NCBI RefSeq assembly: GCF_001545155.1
Contig: NZ_CP014226.1
Span: 1,582,545 to 1,646,544 of the forward strand
DNA from: Halomonas chromatireducens
Lineage (GTDB): Bacteria; Pseudomonadota; Gammaproteobacteria; Pseudomonadales; Halomonadaceae
DNA: 64,000 nucleotides
Direction: 5' to 3'
Shown here: positions 55,468-63,793 of the stretch, one piece after another
Layout: each line of letters opens with the position of its first letter
Position numbering within the stretch: position 1 is the stretch's first letter
The notes under the pieces: generated by a model
What the model saw: only the letters and a program-made list of their open reading frames with translations
Database searches by the model: none
Told to the model about the DNA's origin: nothing
Made by a program: the position numbers and the translations under genes

Positions 55468-56199
55468 ATGTCATGGAGAACCATTAGGAACTGTGGAAAG
55501 GTAAAGACATTTCACAAGAAGATTCCGCTAAAAACTGGGAAGATCAAGACAGGAGAGCTGCTTGATGAGGTCGCGCAAGAGTTTGCTAAGGTCTCGACTC
55601 AAGTATTTGATACTATAGGTGACTTCGTGTTTTCCTACGGGGAGCGGCAGCTAAGCTCAATATTCTTGCCAGCATTCTACAATCTGGGGTTCGGTGCGAT
55701 GCAGGAGGTGCCCACGCGGCGGAAAGAACTTGGTGAGTCGTGCTCAGCGGGCTGGCTTGATTACTGGGTGCAGAAGGAAGATCGTTGGGTTTATCTGATA
55801 GAGGCAAAGCATAGTTGGCAGTTGTTCGAAGGGAGCGTTACGCAGGACGCACACGCAAAAATAAACGCATCGGTAGAGCAGCTCAATAGGATCAACGGTG
55901 AAGAGTTGGAAAACCTTTCTTTTGTGGATAGCACCTATAAGATATCAATGGTCGTGCTGCCGATATACAGGAACCTTCTGAAAGGCGTTGCTGCGCAGGA
56001 AGGTGATGAATGTCCAGTCAGTGCAGCCGATATGGATAGATTTGTAGGTGCGGCTGCTCGCAGTCTTCCTAGCTGCGTTTCCTGGGTGGGGGCGTGGGTG
56101 CTACCCGATCGAATGCAGTATGCGTTCAGCGGCAATTCTTTTTCTGGCCTTCGAACATTTCCTGGTGTCCTTTTCCTGGTTTCGGTAGTGGCAGATTGA
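55468..56199 (+). CDS. Uncharacterised protein with PD-(D/E)XK-like motif
   Basis: A 243-residue soluble protein with no family I recognise. A possible nuclease core is seen: SAGWLDYWVQ (Asp) and, after a short strand break, WVYLIEAKHSW (Glu-x-Lys), the arrangement found in PD-(D/E)XK enzymes. A helical stretch with conserved-looking TIGDFVFSYGERQLSSIFLP precedes it. The C-terminus (LRTFPGVLFLVSVV) is hydrophobic. Base composition is clearly lower in GC than the neighbours, as in imported defence genes. GGGGGAATGCC precedes ATG 55468. Alternatives include an unrelated DUF with the same motif by chance. Confidence 0.6.
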   Translation: MSWRTIRNCGKVKTFHKKIPLKTGKIKTGELLDEVAQEFAKVSTQVFDTIGDFVFSYGERQLSSIFLPAFYNLGFGAMQEVPTRRKELGESCSAGWLDYWVQKEDRWVYLIEAKHSWQLFEGSVTQDAHAKINASVEQLNRINGEELENLSFVDSTYKISMVVLPIYRNLLKGVAAQEGDECPVSAADMDRFVGAAARSLPSCVSWVGAWVLPDRMQYAFSGNSFSGLRTFPGVLFLVSVVAD

Positions 56200-56516
56200 G
56201 AGGAAAAAGGAACGAAAGAACAGGACAGCCATGTTATCAAGACTGAATATGGGCAGCCGTGTCTTAGTGCCCATGGTTCTAGCGTGGCGCTGGATCCGAC
56301 CGTGAAAAGCGCTGAGCGCTTTCCCCGGCGGCTTAGCTCTGCGTTATATTTCATGCCCCCACGAAATAGTTAAAAGGCAATGCCGCGACGAGTGCGTGAT
56401 TGCAACATTGGCCTTAATCCAAACGACGCTTGTGGTGGCAATTTTCTGTTTTCTACGAGAGATAGCTTGATTGAGCACTGAAACCTTCAGCTGGAGACAG
56501 GACTAACTGAGGTGTT
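56200..56516. other. Gene-free stretch with a small hairpin
   Basis: About 317 bases between the two island genes. AAAGCGC-TGA-GCGCTTT at 56306-56322 forms a seven-base hairpin but has no T run beyond TTTCCCC. No coding frame is convincing. Confidence 0.4.
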
Positions 56517-57185
56517 ATGGCACTCACACAGATGCAGATCATTCAGTCGTTGGGTGAGGCGATGGCATGGTTTGAACGCGAACTCAACTGGGGCGTGCCG
56601 CCGACCGAACTGCGCCATCTCTGTGGCCGGATCGGGGAGCTTTACGCGGCGCTCATCACCAATGGGCAGATGGCTACCGAGGTCAACCAGCAGGGTTACG
56701 ATGTCGTCAGCGGAGAGGGTGAACGGATATCCGTCAAGACTACGGCGAGGATGGGTTCGGGGGGGCACGTCACGTTTAACGCTAACTCCCTTTCATTCGT
56801 CGACAGGGTGATCATTCTTCGTATAAATACCGACGAAATGCAGATCGAGACGCTGTTGAACGCGCCTGTGCAGGAGGCAATAAGCTACATGCCAGAAGCA
56901 CGAGGTGGAAAGCAGCATTTGCCTCTCAGGCGTCTTGCTCGGAAGGAGCGGCCGCGAAATGCACTCAAGGTACTGCGCGAGGTTGGGTTCGAGGGTTACA
57001 TGGTCAGAGAGCTGGAGAACGGCAGCATCGAGGTGGAGCAGGATGGCGTGCTTCTGGTTCCGGCAAAACCGGTGCTTCGGGAGTTGGCCAGGAGGCTCAA
57101 CCTCAGTCTGCTGAACGGCAATGGAAATCCCCTGAATACACGGCAGCTTGGTAGCTTCATCATCAAGAATCTGAGCGAGACGTGA
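56517..57185 (+). CDS. DUF6998-like uncharacterised protein
   Basis: A 222-residue protein. The segment RHLCGRIGELYAALITNGQM then VNQQGYDVVSGEGERISVKT is recognised as similar to the family called DUF6998, which is thought to have a restriction-endonuclease-like fold (Asp in GYDVV, SVKTT beyond). The C-terminal KPVLRELARRLNLSLLNGNG, then NTRQLGSFIIKNL, could bind nucleic acid. No ribosome site stronger than GAGGTGTT precedes ATG 56517. Its neighbour at 55468 is also nuclease-like. Function unknown, possibly phage defence. Confidence 0.6.
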   Translation: MALTQMQIIQSLGEAMAWFERELNWGVPPTELRHLCGRIGELYAALITNGQMATEVNQQGYDVVSGEGERISVKTTARMGSGGHVTFNANSLSFVDRVIILRINTDEMQIETLLNAPVQEAISYMPEARGGKQHLPLRRLARKERPRNALKVLREVGFEGYMVRELENGSIEVEQDGVLLVPAKPVLRELARRLNLSLLNGNGNPLNTRQLGSFIIKNLSET

Positions 57186-57251
57186 GCGCGTTATGAGCCT
57201 GCTGGAGAACGGTGACAGGCTGATATCCAGTTAGAAAAGGCTTTTTATCAG

Positions 57252-57325
57252 TGGCGAGTGGTCCTCATGAATCCTGTTCCTGCTGGAACAGTGGATTCAC
57301 GAGAACCACTCGCCATTTTCTTTTT
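57252..57325 (+). terminator. Large hairpin terminator ending the island
   Basis: A long stem-loop: TGGCGAGTGGTCCTCATG pairs with the complement region ending CACTCGCCA (57315), with only two non-Watson-Crick positions over 23 pairs. An inner TGTTCC-TGCT-GGAACA stem extends it. TTTTCTTTTT follows at 57316-57325. It terminates the rightward island gene and abuts the stop of the convergent guaD. Confidence 0.8.
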
Positions 57326-58647
57326 CAGGCCTGCTCACGCTTATGCTGACAGCGTCCGCCGGCCCAGGTCTCCAGTATGCTGCGGTCGTCGCCCAACATC
57401 ATCAGGGCAAAGAGTCGCTCGCCGAGGGTGCGGCAGCGGGCATGGCGCCTGGCCAGCAGCGGTGTGGCATCGGGGTCGAGCACCACAAAGTCGGCCTCCA
57501 TGCCGGTTGCCAGGCGACCGATGTTCTCATCCAGCGAGAGGGCCTTGGCGTTGCCCAGGGTCAGGCCGTAGAGGCCCTGCCAGGCGGTCAGGGGCTGGCC
57601 GCGCAGCTGGCCGACCTGATAGGCGGCCTTGAGGGTGGCCAGGCCGGAGAGGTCGGTGCCGCCGCCGACATCGCTGGCATAGGTAACGTTGAGCCCGATG
57701 TCGGATGCCGCCTGGCGGTCGAACAGGCCGCTGCCCAGGAACAGGTTTGAGCTTGGGCAGAAGGCCAGGTTGGCGCCGCGATCAGCGAGACGCTGGCGCA
57801 TCTCCTGGTCGAGGTGAATGCCATGGGCGAAGGTGCTGCGCGGCCCGACCAGGCCGGACTGCTCGTAGACCTCGAGGTAGTCGCGGCTCTCCGGGAACAG
57901 CTCGGCGACCCAGTCCAGCTCGCCGGTGTTTTCGGAAAGGTGGGTCTGCAGCCACAGGCTGGGGTCGTTGCGCAGCATGCCGCCGGTGGCGTCCAGCTGC
58001 TCCCGGGTCGAGGTGGGGGCAAAGCGGGGCGTCAGGCTGTAGCCGAGCCGGCGCGTGCCGTGCCAGTCGCTGATCAGCCGCTCGGCGTCGCGTACGCCGC
58101 CCTGGGTGTCGTCGCAGAGCGCTTCGGGGGCGTGACGATTCATGTGTACCTTGCCGGCCAGCATGCGCAGGTCGCGCTTGCTGCTGGCGGTGAAGAAGGC
58201 GTCCACCGAATCGGGGTGGCTGGAGCAGAACACCTGGGCGGTGGTGGTGCCGACTCGCAGCACCTCGTCGAGAAAGGCATTGGAGAGCGCCAGTGCATGA
58301 TCGTACTGGGCGAAGCGACACTCTTCGGGGAAGGTGTAGTCGTTGAGCCAGTCGAGCAGCTGGCGCCCGTAGGAGGCCATGATCTCGAGCTGCACGTAAT
58401 GCACGTGGCTGTCGATGAAGCCGGGCATCAGTAGCTTGCCGCGATGGTCGATCACCTCGATGCCCGGCGGCAGGTCCGCTTCGAGGCGTGCAAATTCATC
58501 GATGGCGTGTATGCGGCCATCCTCGATCCACAGGGCGCCGTCCTCGATATGGCGAACACTGCCCTCGGCGGGGGTGTCGCCCTCGCCGGGGTCGGCATCG
58601 AAGCTCAGCAGTTCGGCGCGTATTATGCGCGAGTCGTTTGTCGTCAT
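57325..58647 (-). CDS. guaD: Guanine deaminase
   Basis: Deaminates guanine to xanthine. The 440-residue amidohydrolase begins MTTNDSRIIRAELLSFDADP. It has the zinc-binding GFIDSHVHYVQLEIMASYGR, the HLSENTGELDWV segment, the AFCPSSNLFLGSGLF region and the C-terminal ATGMEADFVVLDPDATPLL, all typical of the AtzA/GuaD group. The start at 58647 matches homologues. It is the last gene of an operon with xdhABC: its product xanthine is the substrate of the oxidase encoded upstream. Confidence 0.93.
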   Translation of the reverse strand: MTTNDSRIIRAELLSFDADPGEGDTPAEGSVRHIEDGALWIEDGRIHAIDEFARLEADLPPGIEVIDHRGKLLMPGFIDSHVHYVQLEIMASYGRQLLDWLNDYTFPEECRFAQYDHALALSNAFLDEVLRVGTTTAQVFCSSHPDSVDAFFTASSKRDLRMLAGKVHMNRHAPEALCDDTQGGVRDAERLISDWHGTRRLGYSLTPRFAPTSTREQLDATGGMLRNDPSLWLQTHLSENTGELDWVAELFPESRDYLEVYEQSGLVGPRSTFAHGIHLDQEMRQRLADRGANLAFCPSSNLFLGSGLFDRQAASDIGLNVTYASDVGGGTDLSGLATLKAAYQVGQLRGQPLTAWQGLYGLTLGNAKALSLDENIGRLATGMEADFVVLDPDATPLLARRHARCRTLGERLFALMMLGDDRSILETWAGGRCQHKREQA

Positions 58648-58732
58648 GATAGGGGCTCGTTCGTTTCTGCTATCGGGCTGATCCGGCGGCAAACCTGCGA
58701 GGAGGCGCTGTGAATCCTTCCCTGGACGCTAC

Positions 58733-58752
58733 ATTCTTCATCCCTGAAGAAT
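58733..58752. promoter_or_regulatory. Perfect inverted repeat between xdhC and guaD
   Basis: ATTCTTCA-TCCC-TGAAGAAT, eight-base arms and four-base loop, lies in the 179-base gap between the two genes. No T run follows on either strand, so it looks more like a regulatory or RNA-processing hairpin than a terminator. Confidence 0.4.
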
Positions 58753-58826
58753 GACCTCCTCTTCGGCCAGCCCCCGGCGCCCTTCGTAATCGTTGGGCGG
58801 CTGTCATTGGGTATTGAGCATGGCTA

Positions 58827-59687
58827 TTAAGCGTTCTGGCCAAACAGAGCACGCAGTTCAGCCGGGTCGAGGCCGCGTTGGTCGGCGCGTTCGGCGTTGC
58901 CCACCAGAGGCAGCAGCTCGGCCAGGGTCGCCAGCGCAATGGCGTAGGGCGTCTTGTCGCCGCCGGTGCCACCGGAAGCCGTGCCGATGGGGCAGCGCAC
59001 GCTGCCCAAGGCCGCCTCGTCGTGCCCCGCGTCGGTGAGCCGCGAGCGGAAGCTCGCCCACTTGCTCTTCGAGCCGATCAGGCCGATTGACGCCATGTCG
59101 CCGCGCTGTAGCAGGGCGTCGACCAGCTCGCGATCCTCGGCGTGATCATGGGTCAGCACCAGCGCGTGGCTGCCAGCCGGCAGGGCGGCCACGGAGGCCC
59201 GCGGATCGGCCGCGTGGCGACATGCCAGGCGCGGCTGCGCCTCGGCCCAGTCAGGGAAGACGCCGTCGCGGCTGTCGTGCCACAGCACGCGCCAGGGCAG
59301 CGGGGCGGCCAGGCGCACCAGCTCGGTGCCGACATGGCCGGCGCCGAAGATGGCCAGCGTCGCCGCACTGCCGGGGAAGATCTCCAGCAGCACGTTGACG
59401 AAGCCGCCACAGCACTGGCCGCTGCGGCCGCCCAGGGCGAAGGCCTCGAGGCTCATGCCGCTCTCGCCGCGTGCCAGTTTTTCCCGGGCCGCGTCGATCA
59501 CCTGGAACTCGAAGGTGCCGCCGCCGAGGGTGTCATGCACGACATCCTCGGCGATCACCATGCGCGCGCCGGGTTCACGCGGGGTCGACCCGGCGCTGGT
59601 CACCACGGTGGCCAGGGCATGGGGCAGACCGTCCCGCTGCAATCGGTGCAGGGCCTCATGCCAGCTTGCGGGACGCCGGGCGGTCAT
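58827..59687 (-). CDS. xdhC: Xanthine dehydrogenase accessory protein XdhC
   Basis: Inserts or delivers the sulfurated molybdenum cofactor to xanthine dehydrogenase. The 286-residue protein has the XdhC/CoxI N-terminal domain (LATVVTSAGSTPREPGARMV, RSGQCCGGFVNVLLE with the Cys pair) and the Rossmann C-terminal domain (LAIFGAGHVGTELVRLA, MASIGLIGSKSKWASFRSRL). ATG 59687 overlaps the xdhB stop as TGATG; GTG 59690 is an alternative. It is co-translated in the xdhA-xdhB-xdhC-guaD operon. Confidence 0.94.
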   Translation of the reverse strand: MTARRPASWHEALHRLQRDGLPHALATVVTSAGSTPREPGARMVIAEDVVHDTLGGGTFEFQVIDAAREKLARGESGMSLEAFALGGRSGQCCGGFVNVLLEIFPGSAATLAIFGAGHVGTELVRLAAPLPWRVLWHDSRDGVFPDWAEAQPRLACRHAADPRASVAALPAGSHALVLTHDHAEDRELVDALLQRGDMASIGLIGSKSKWASFRSRLTDAGHDEAALGSVRCPIGTASGGTGGDKTPYAIALATLAELLPLVGNAERADQRGLDPAELRALFGQNA

Positions 59688-62218
59688 CACTTGGCACCCT
59701 TTTCCAGCGGCCAGGGATTGTACCTGGCGCGCAGGGTCTCGGCGGCCATCAGTACCCGTTCCGGCGTGGCCGGGGTGTCGAGGCGCGGCGCCTCGGCATA
59801 GTCGGCCAGGCTTGCCAGGGCGTCACGCAGCGCCGACCACACCGCCATGCCGAGCATGAAGGGCGGCTCGCCCACGGCCTTGGAGCGGTAGATGCTGGCC
59901 ATGGAGTTGGGGTGGCCCTCCATCAGCTTGACGTTGAACACCGGCGGCAGGTCGCCGTAGGTGGGGATCTTGTAGGTAGCGGGGCCGTCGGAGATCAGCC
60001 GGCCGGCGTCGTTCCACTTCAGCTCCTCGCTGGTCAGCCACCCCATGCCCTGGATGAAGCCGCCTTCCACCTGGCCGAGGTCGATGGCCGGGTTCAGCGA
60101 GTCGCCCACGTCGTGGAGGATATCGACCCGGTCGACCTGATACTCCCCGGTCAGGGTATCGACGCTGACCTCGGCCACGGCGGCGCCGAAGGCGTAGTAG
60201 TAGAAGGGGCGGCCCTGGCCGACGTTGCGGTCGTAGTGGATCAGCGGCGTGGCGTAGAAGCCCTTCTCCGAGAGCGAGATGCGGTTGAGGTAGGCCGCCT
60301 GGACCAGTTCGCCCCAGGGAATGCGCTGCTCGCTCTCGCCGTGACCGGCGACGAGATGGCCGGCTTCCAGGCGCATGTCTTCCCGGTCGAGGCCCTGATC
60401 CGGGTAGAGGTGCTCGTGGGCGAAGTCGAACAGGCGCTCCTTGAGTTTCACGCAGGCGTCACGAGCGGCCTGGCCGTTGAGGTCGGCGCCGCTTGAGGCC
60501 GCGGTGGGCGAGGTGTTGGGTACCTTGTCGGTACGCGTGGCGCTGATGCGTACCTCTGCGGTATCGAGGCCCAGTTCCCGGGCGGCCACCTGACAGATCT
60601 TGGTGTGCAGGCCCTGGCCCATCTCGGTGCCGCCGTGATTGATCATCACGCTACCGTCGGTATAGACGTGGAGCAGCGCGCCGGCCTGGTTCAGGTGCTT
60701 GGCGGTGAAGGAGATGCCGAACTTCACCGGCGTAAGCGCCAGGCCTTTCTTGACGATGGGGCTGTCGGCGTTGAACTCGGTGATGGCCCGGCGCCGTTCC
60801 CAGTAGTCGCTGCTGGTCTCGATCTGTTCGACCAGTGCCTTGAGCAGGGCGATCTGGTCGACATGCTGGCCGTAGTGGGTGGTCTGGCGGTCGGGGCGGT
60901 AGAAGTTGCGCTTGCGTACCGTCAGCGGGTCCTCGCCGATGCGCCGGGCGATATCGTCCATCGCCGCCTCGATCACCATCATGCCCTGGGGGCCGCCGAA
61001 GCCGCGAAAGGCGGTATTGGAGGCGGTATGGGTGCGGGCACGGTGGCCGGTCACCCGGGCATCGCCCAGCGAATAGGCGTTGTCGCTGTGGAACATGGCG
61101 CGGTCGACGATGGCGTCGGACAGGTCGGGGGAGTAGCCGCAGTCGCCGATCACGGTGATCTCGCCGCCAAGGATCACGCCAGTCTCGTCGACGCCCAGCC
61201 GGTAGCGGTTATGGAAGGGGTGTCGCTTGCCGGTGGCGCGCATGTCCTCGGCTCGGGGCAGGCGCACGCGGGTGGTGCGGCCGGTGCGGCGGGCGATCAG
61301 TGCGGCAATGCAGGCCCAGGGCGAGGCCTGGGTCTCCTTGCCGCCGAAACCGCCGCCCATGCGGCGCACCTCCACGGTGACGGCATGGAATGGAATGCCC
61401 AGCACCTCGGCTACCAGCTTCTGGGTCTCGCTGGGGTGCTGGTTGGAGGTGAAGACCACCACACCCTCGTCCTCGGTGGGCTGCACCAGACATGCCTGGC
61501 CCTCCAGGTAGAAATGCTCCTGGCCGCCGACGAACTGCTCGTCCTCCACGACCAGGGCGGCGTCTTTCAATGCCTGCTCCCAGTCGCCGCTCTGCTGTAC
61601 GTGGGTGGGGCGCACGAACTCTTCCCGCTCGGCGGCGGCCACCGGGTCTAGGCAGGCCGGCTGCTCGTCGATCTCCACGACGGCCGCCTGGACGGCTTCC
61701 CGCGCGGCGCGATGACTCTCGGCGGCCACGGCGAAGATGACCTGACCGACGTAGCTGATCTCCTCCTCGACGAAGATGGGGTCGCCGGGGAACACCGGGC
61801 CGATATCGGTGTGGCCGGGCACATCGCCCACGGCGATGACATCCACGACGCCGGGCATGGCGCGGACCTTGTCCAGGTCGAGGCGGGTCAGGCGGCCGTG
61901 GGCGACGGGAGAGAGCCCCATGGCCACATGCAGGGTGTCGGCCGGTGCGCTCAGGTCGTCGATATAGGCCGCCCGCCCGGTGACATGCTTGATTGCGCTC
62001 TCATGGGCCTGGGAGTGCGGATGAGCGTTGGTATAAGGAATTGTGTCGCGGGCCAGGGGGCCGTCGCCCTTGATGCGACCGTCGAGCTCGTGACGCGCCG
62101 TCGCGGAGTCGGCACTCACGTCCTCGGCGACGTCCTGGTTCAGCTCTGGCGCGGTTCCGGGCGCCTTGGAGTCTGGCGCGGTTTCGGGCGCCTTGGAAAG
62201 CTTAGTGAGCGTACGCAT
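59687..62218 (-). CDS. xdhB: Xanthine dehydrogenase molybdenum subunit
   Basis: The 843-residue large subunit that binds molybdopterin and oxidises hypoxanthine/xanthine. The substrate and cofactor motifs are RMGGGFGGKETQASPWACI, NTAFRGFGGPQGMMVIEAAM, TAASSGADLNGQAARDA and the base-catalyst Glu in VGEPPFMLGMAVW. The first 65 residues form a charged extension with a 9-residue repeat (SKAPETAPD, SKAPGTAPE), encoded by a 27-base tandem repeat. It overlaps xdhA by 17 bases and has GGAGGTGATG upstream. Its partner small subunit carries FAD and iron-sulfur clusters. Confidence 0.96.
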   Translation of the reverse strand: MRTLTKLSKAPETAPDSKAPGTAPELNQDVAEDVSADSATARHELDGRIKGDGPLARDTIPYTNAHPHSQAHESAIKHVTGRAAYIDDLSAPADTLHVAMGLSPVAHGRLTRLDLDKVRAMPGVVDVIAVGDVPGHTDIGPVFPGDPIFVEEEISYVGQVIFAVAAESHRAAREAVQAAVVEIDEQPACLDPVAAAEREEFVRPTHVQQSGDWEQALKDAALVVEDEQFVGGQEHFYLEGQACLVQPTEDEGVVVFTSNQHPSETQKLVAEVLGIPFHAVTVEVRRMGGGFGGKETQASPWACIAALIARRTGRTTRVRLPRAEDMRATGKRHPFHNRYRLGVDETGVILGGEITVIGDCGYSPDLSDAIVDRAMFHSDNAYSLGDARVTGHRARTHTASNTAFRGFGGPQGMMVIEAAMDDIARRIGEDPLTVRKRNFYRPDRQTTHYGQHVDQIALLKALVEQIETSSDYWERRRAITEFNADSPIVKKGLALTPVKFGISFTAKHLNQAGALLHVYTDGSVMINHGGTEMGQGLHTKICQVAARELGLDTAEVRISATRTDKVPNTSPTAASSGADLNGQAARDACVKLKERLFDFAHEHLYPDQGLDREDMRLEAGHLVAGHGESEQRIPWGELVQAAYLNRISLSEKGFYATPLIHYDRNVGQGRPFYYYAFGAAVAEVSVDTLTGEYQVDRVDILHDVGDSLNPAIDLGQVEGGFIQGMGWLTSEELKWNDAGRLISDGPATYKIPTYGDLPPVFNVKLMEGHPNSMASIYRSKAVGEPPFMLGMAVWSALRDALASLADYAEAPRLDTPATPERVLMAAETLRARYNPWPLEKGAK
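62145..62197. repeat. 27-base tandem repeat within xdhB
   Basis: Two copies, one beginning TCTGGCGCGGTTCCGGGCGC (62145) and the other TCTGGCGCGGTTTCGGGCGC (62172), differ at one or two bases. They encode a duplicated nine-residue motif in the xdhB N-terminal extension. It may vary in length between strains. Confidence 0.7.
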
Positions 62219-63668
62219 GGAGCATCACCTCCCGGGGGCTGTCTGTGGCGTCCTGGGCAATGACCAGGCGCAGGCGTTCGAGCAGGTTGGCGGCGGAGAC
62301 CTGGCGATAGTGGGCGCTGCCACGCACATCCGACATGGGCTGGAAGTCCTGGGACAGCGCCAGCCGTGCCTCCTGGAAGGCCGCCGATGTGGGCGACTTG
62401 CCCTCCAGCGCCGCTTCGGCCCGGGCCGCACGCTTGGGAATGGCGGCCATGCCGCCAAAGGCCAGGCGCACGTCGCGCATCACGCCATCTTCCAGGCGCC
62501 AGGCGAAGGCGCCGAGCACGGCGGAAATATCGTCCTCACGTCGTTTGGACAGCTTCCAGACCTTGAGCGTTTCCCCCGCGACGGGGTGGGGCAGGAACAG
62601 GGCGTGAATCGCTTCACCCTGCTGCAGGGCGGTACGCTTGTAGTCGAGGAAGAAGTCGTCCAACGGCAACTCGCGCTCACCCTCGGGGCCGACCAGGCGC
62701 AGGCGCGAGCCCAGCGCCAGCAGTACCGGCGGGGTGTCGCCGATGGGCGAGGCGTTGGCCACGTTGCCGCCCAGGGTGCCCCGGTTGCGAATCTGGGAAG
62801 AGCCCAGTCGATGGAGCAGGTGGGCGAAGGCGTCAAAATGCTCTTCAAGCAGCGGCTCGATGCGGGTATAGGTCACGGCGGCGCCGATCCACCAGCCCTT
62901 GCGGCCATCTTCGAGGGTGGTTTCCTCGATGACGTTCAATTCGGCGACGCGAGTGACATCGATCAGCCGCTCGAAGCGTACCAGCCGCTGAGTGCTCTCC
63001 AGCCACAGGTCGGTGGCCCCGGCAACGAGCCGTGCCTCGGGGTGGCGCGCCAGGCACTCGGTCAATTCGGCGAGCGTGGTGGGCTGGGCAAAGGGACTTT
63101 CATCAGCGGCGTGCTGGGCTTTCGGCTCAGGAGCGGCGGCGTCCATCCACAGCGGGCGATGCTCCGGGTGCTCGTTCATGCTCAGCGCGGCGTCGCGGAT
63201 CGGGCGGTAGCCCGTGCAGCGGCAGAGATTCCCCCCTAGGGCGGCCTCGAGGCGCTGCGGCGTCAGCGGTGCCAGAGCCTTGTCGGTCTCCCTGCGCTGC
63301 TCCTCGTGAAGGGTGAACAGCGACATGACGATGCCCGGGGTGCAGAAGCCGCACTGGCTGCCATGGCACTCGACCATGGCGGACTGGGCGGGATGGAGGT
63401 TGTCGCCATCGGCGAGGCCATCCACGGTGACCAGATGGCGTCCATTCAACTGATGGGCCGGAGTGATGCAGGCATTGGCACTGTGGTAGCGCAGCTCGTC
63501 GTCGGGGCCTTTTTCGCCAATGGCAACGGTGCAGGCACCGCAGTCACCGGAGGCGCAACCCTCCTTGGTACCCGTGACACCAAGGGTTTCTCTCAGCAAT
63601 TCAAGCACGCTGGTTTCGGGTCTTGCCTCGCAATGGCGCGGTTGCCCGTTGAGCAGGAAGTCGATCAT
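62202..63668 (-). CDS. xdhA: Xanthine dehydrogenase FAD/iron-sulfur subunit
   Basis: The 488-residue small subunit that passes electrons from the Mo site to FAD and NAD. Residues 1-165 bind two 2Fe-2S clusters (GCASGDCGACTVAIG; GSQCGFCTPGIVMSLFTL, CRCTGYRPI). Residues about 195-360 hold the FAD-binding domain (LVAGATDLWLE, GGNVANASPIGDTPPVLLAL) and the rest is the CO-dehydrogenase flavoprotein C-domain. The start at 63668 fits homologues; a longer upstream frame is unlikely. It is the first gene of the operon and follows the operator at 63780. Confidence 0.96.
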   Translation of the reverse strand: MIDFLLNGQPRHCEARPETSVLELLRETLGVTGTKEGCASGDCGACTVAIGEKGPDDELRYHSANACITPAHQLNGRHLVTVDGLADGDNLHPAQSAMVECHGSQCGFCTPGIVMSLFTLHEEQRRETDKALAPLTPQRLEAALGGNLCRCTGYRPIRDAALSMNEHPEHRPLWMDAAAPEPKAQHAADESPFAQPTTLAELTECLARHPEARLVAGATDLWLESTQRLVRFERLIDVTRVAELNVIEETTLEDGRKGWWIGAAVTYTRIEPLLEEHFDAFAHLLHRLGSSQIRNRGTLGGNVANASPIGDTPPVLLALGSRLRLVGPEGERELPLDDFFLDYKRTALQQGEAIHALFLPHPVAGETLKVWKLSKRREDDISAVLGAFAWRLEDGVMRDVRLAFGGMAAIPKRAARAEAALEGKSPTSAAFQEARLALSQDFQPMSDVRGSAHYRQVSAANLLERLRLVIAQDATDSPREVMLHAYAH

Positions 63669-63741
63669 CGCCGTGTCTCTTGTTGAGTCTTTCGTTAAGC
63701 CTGTTGTTGAAATCAGTAGTGGAGCCTGTTGTTGACCCTGC

Positions 63742-63767
63742 AGGGGTAGCTTAGAGGGGTAGCTTAG
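63742..63767. repeat. 13-base tandem repeat before xdhA
   Basis: AGGGGTAGCTTAG occurs twice without a gap, about 75 bases upstream of the xdhA start. It lies next to the TGACCA palindrome, so it may affect promoter spacing. No function is known. Confidence 0.6.
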
Positions 63768-63779
63768 ACTGCAACCATT

Positions 63780-63793
63780 TGACCAAATGGTCA
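63780..63793. promoter_or_regulatory. Candidate xdh operator
   Basis: TGACCA-AA-TGGTCA is a perfect six-base-arm dyad, about 112 bases upstream of the xdhA ATG. It is preceded by TT, giving TTTGACCAAATGGTCA. Short symmetric sites of this type are typical for TetR- or GntR-family regulators of purine catabolism. No regulator gene is visible inside the window. Confidence 0.5.
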
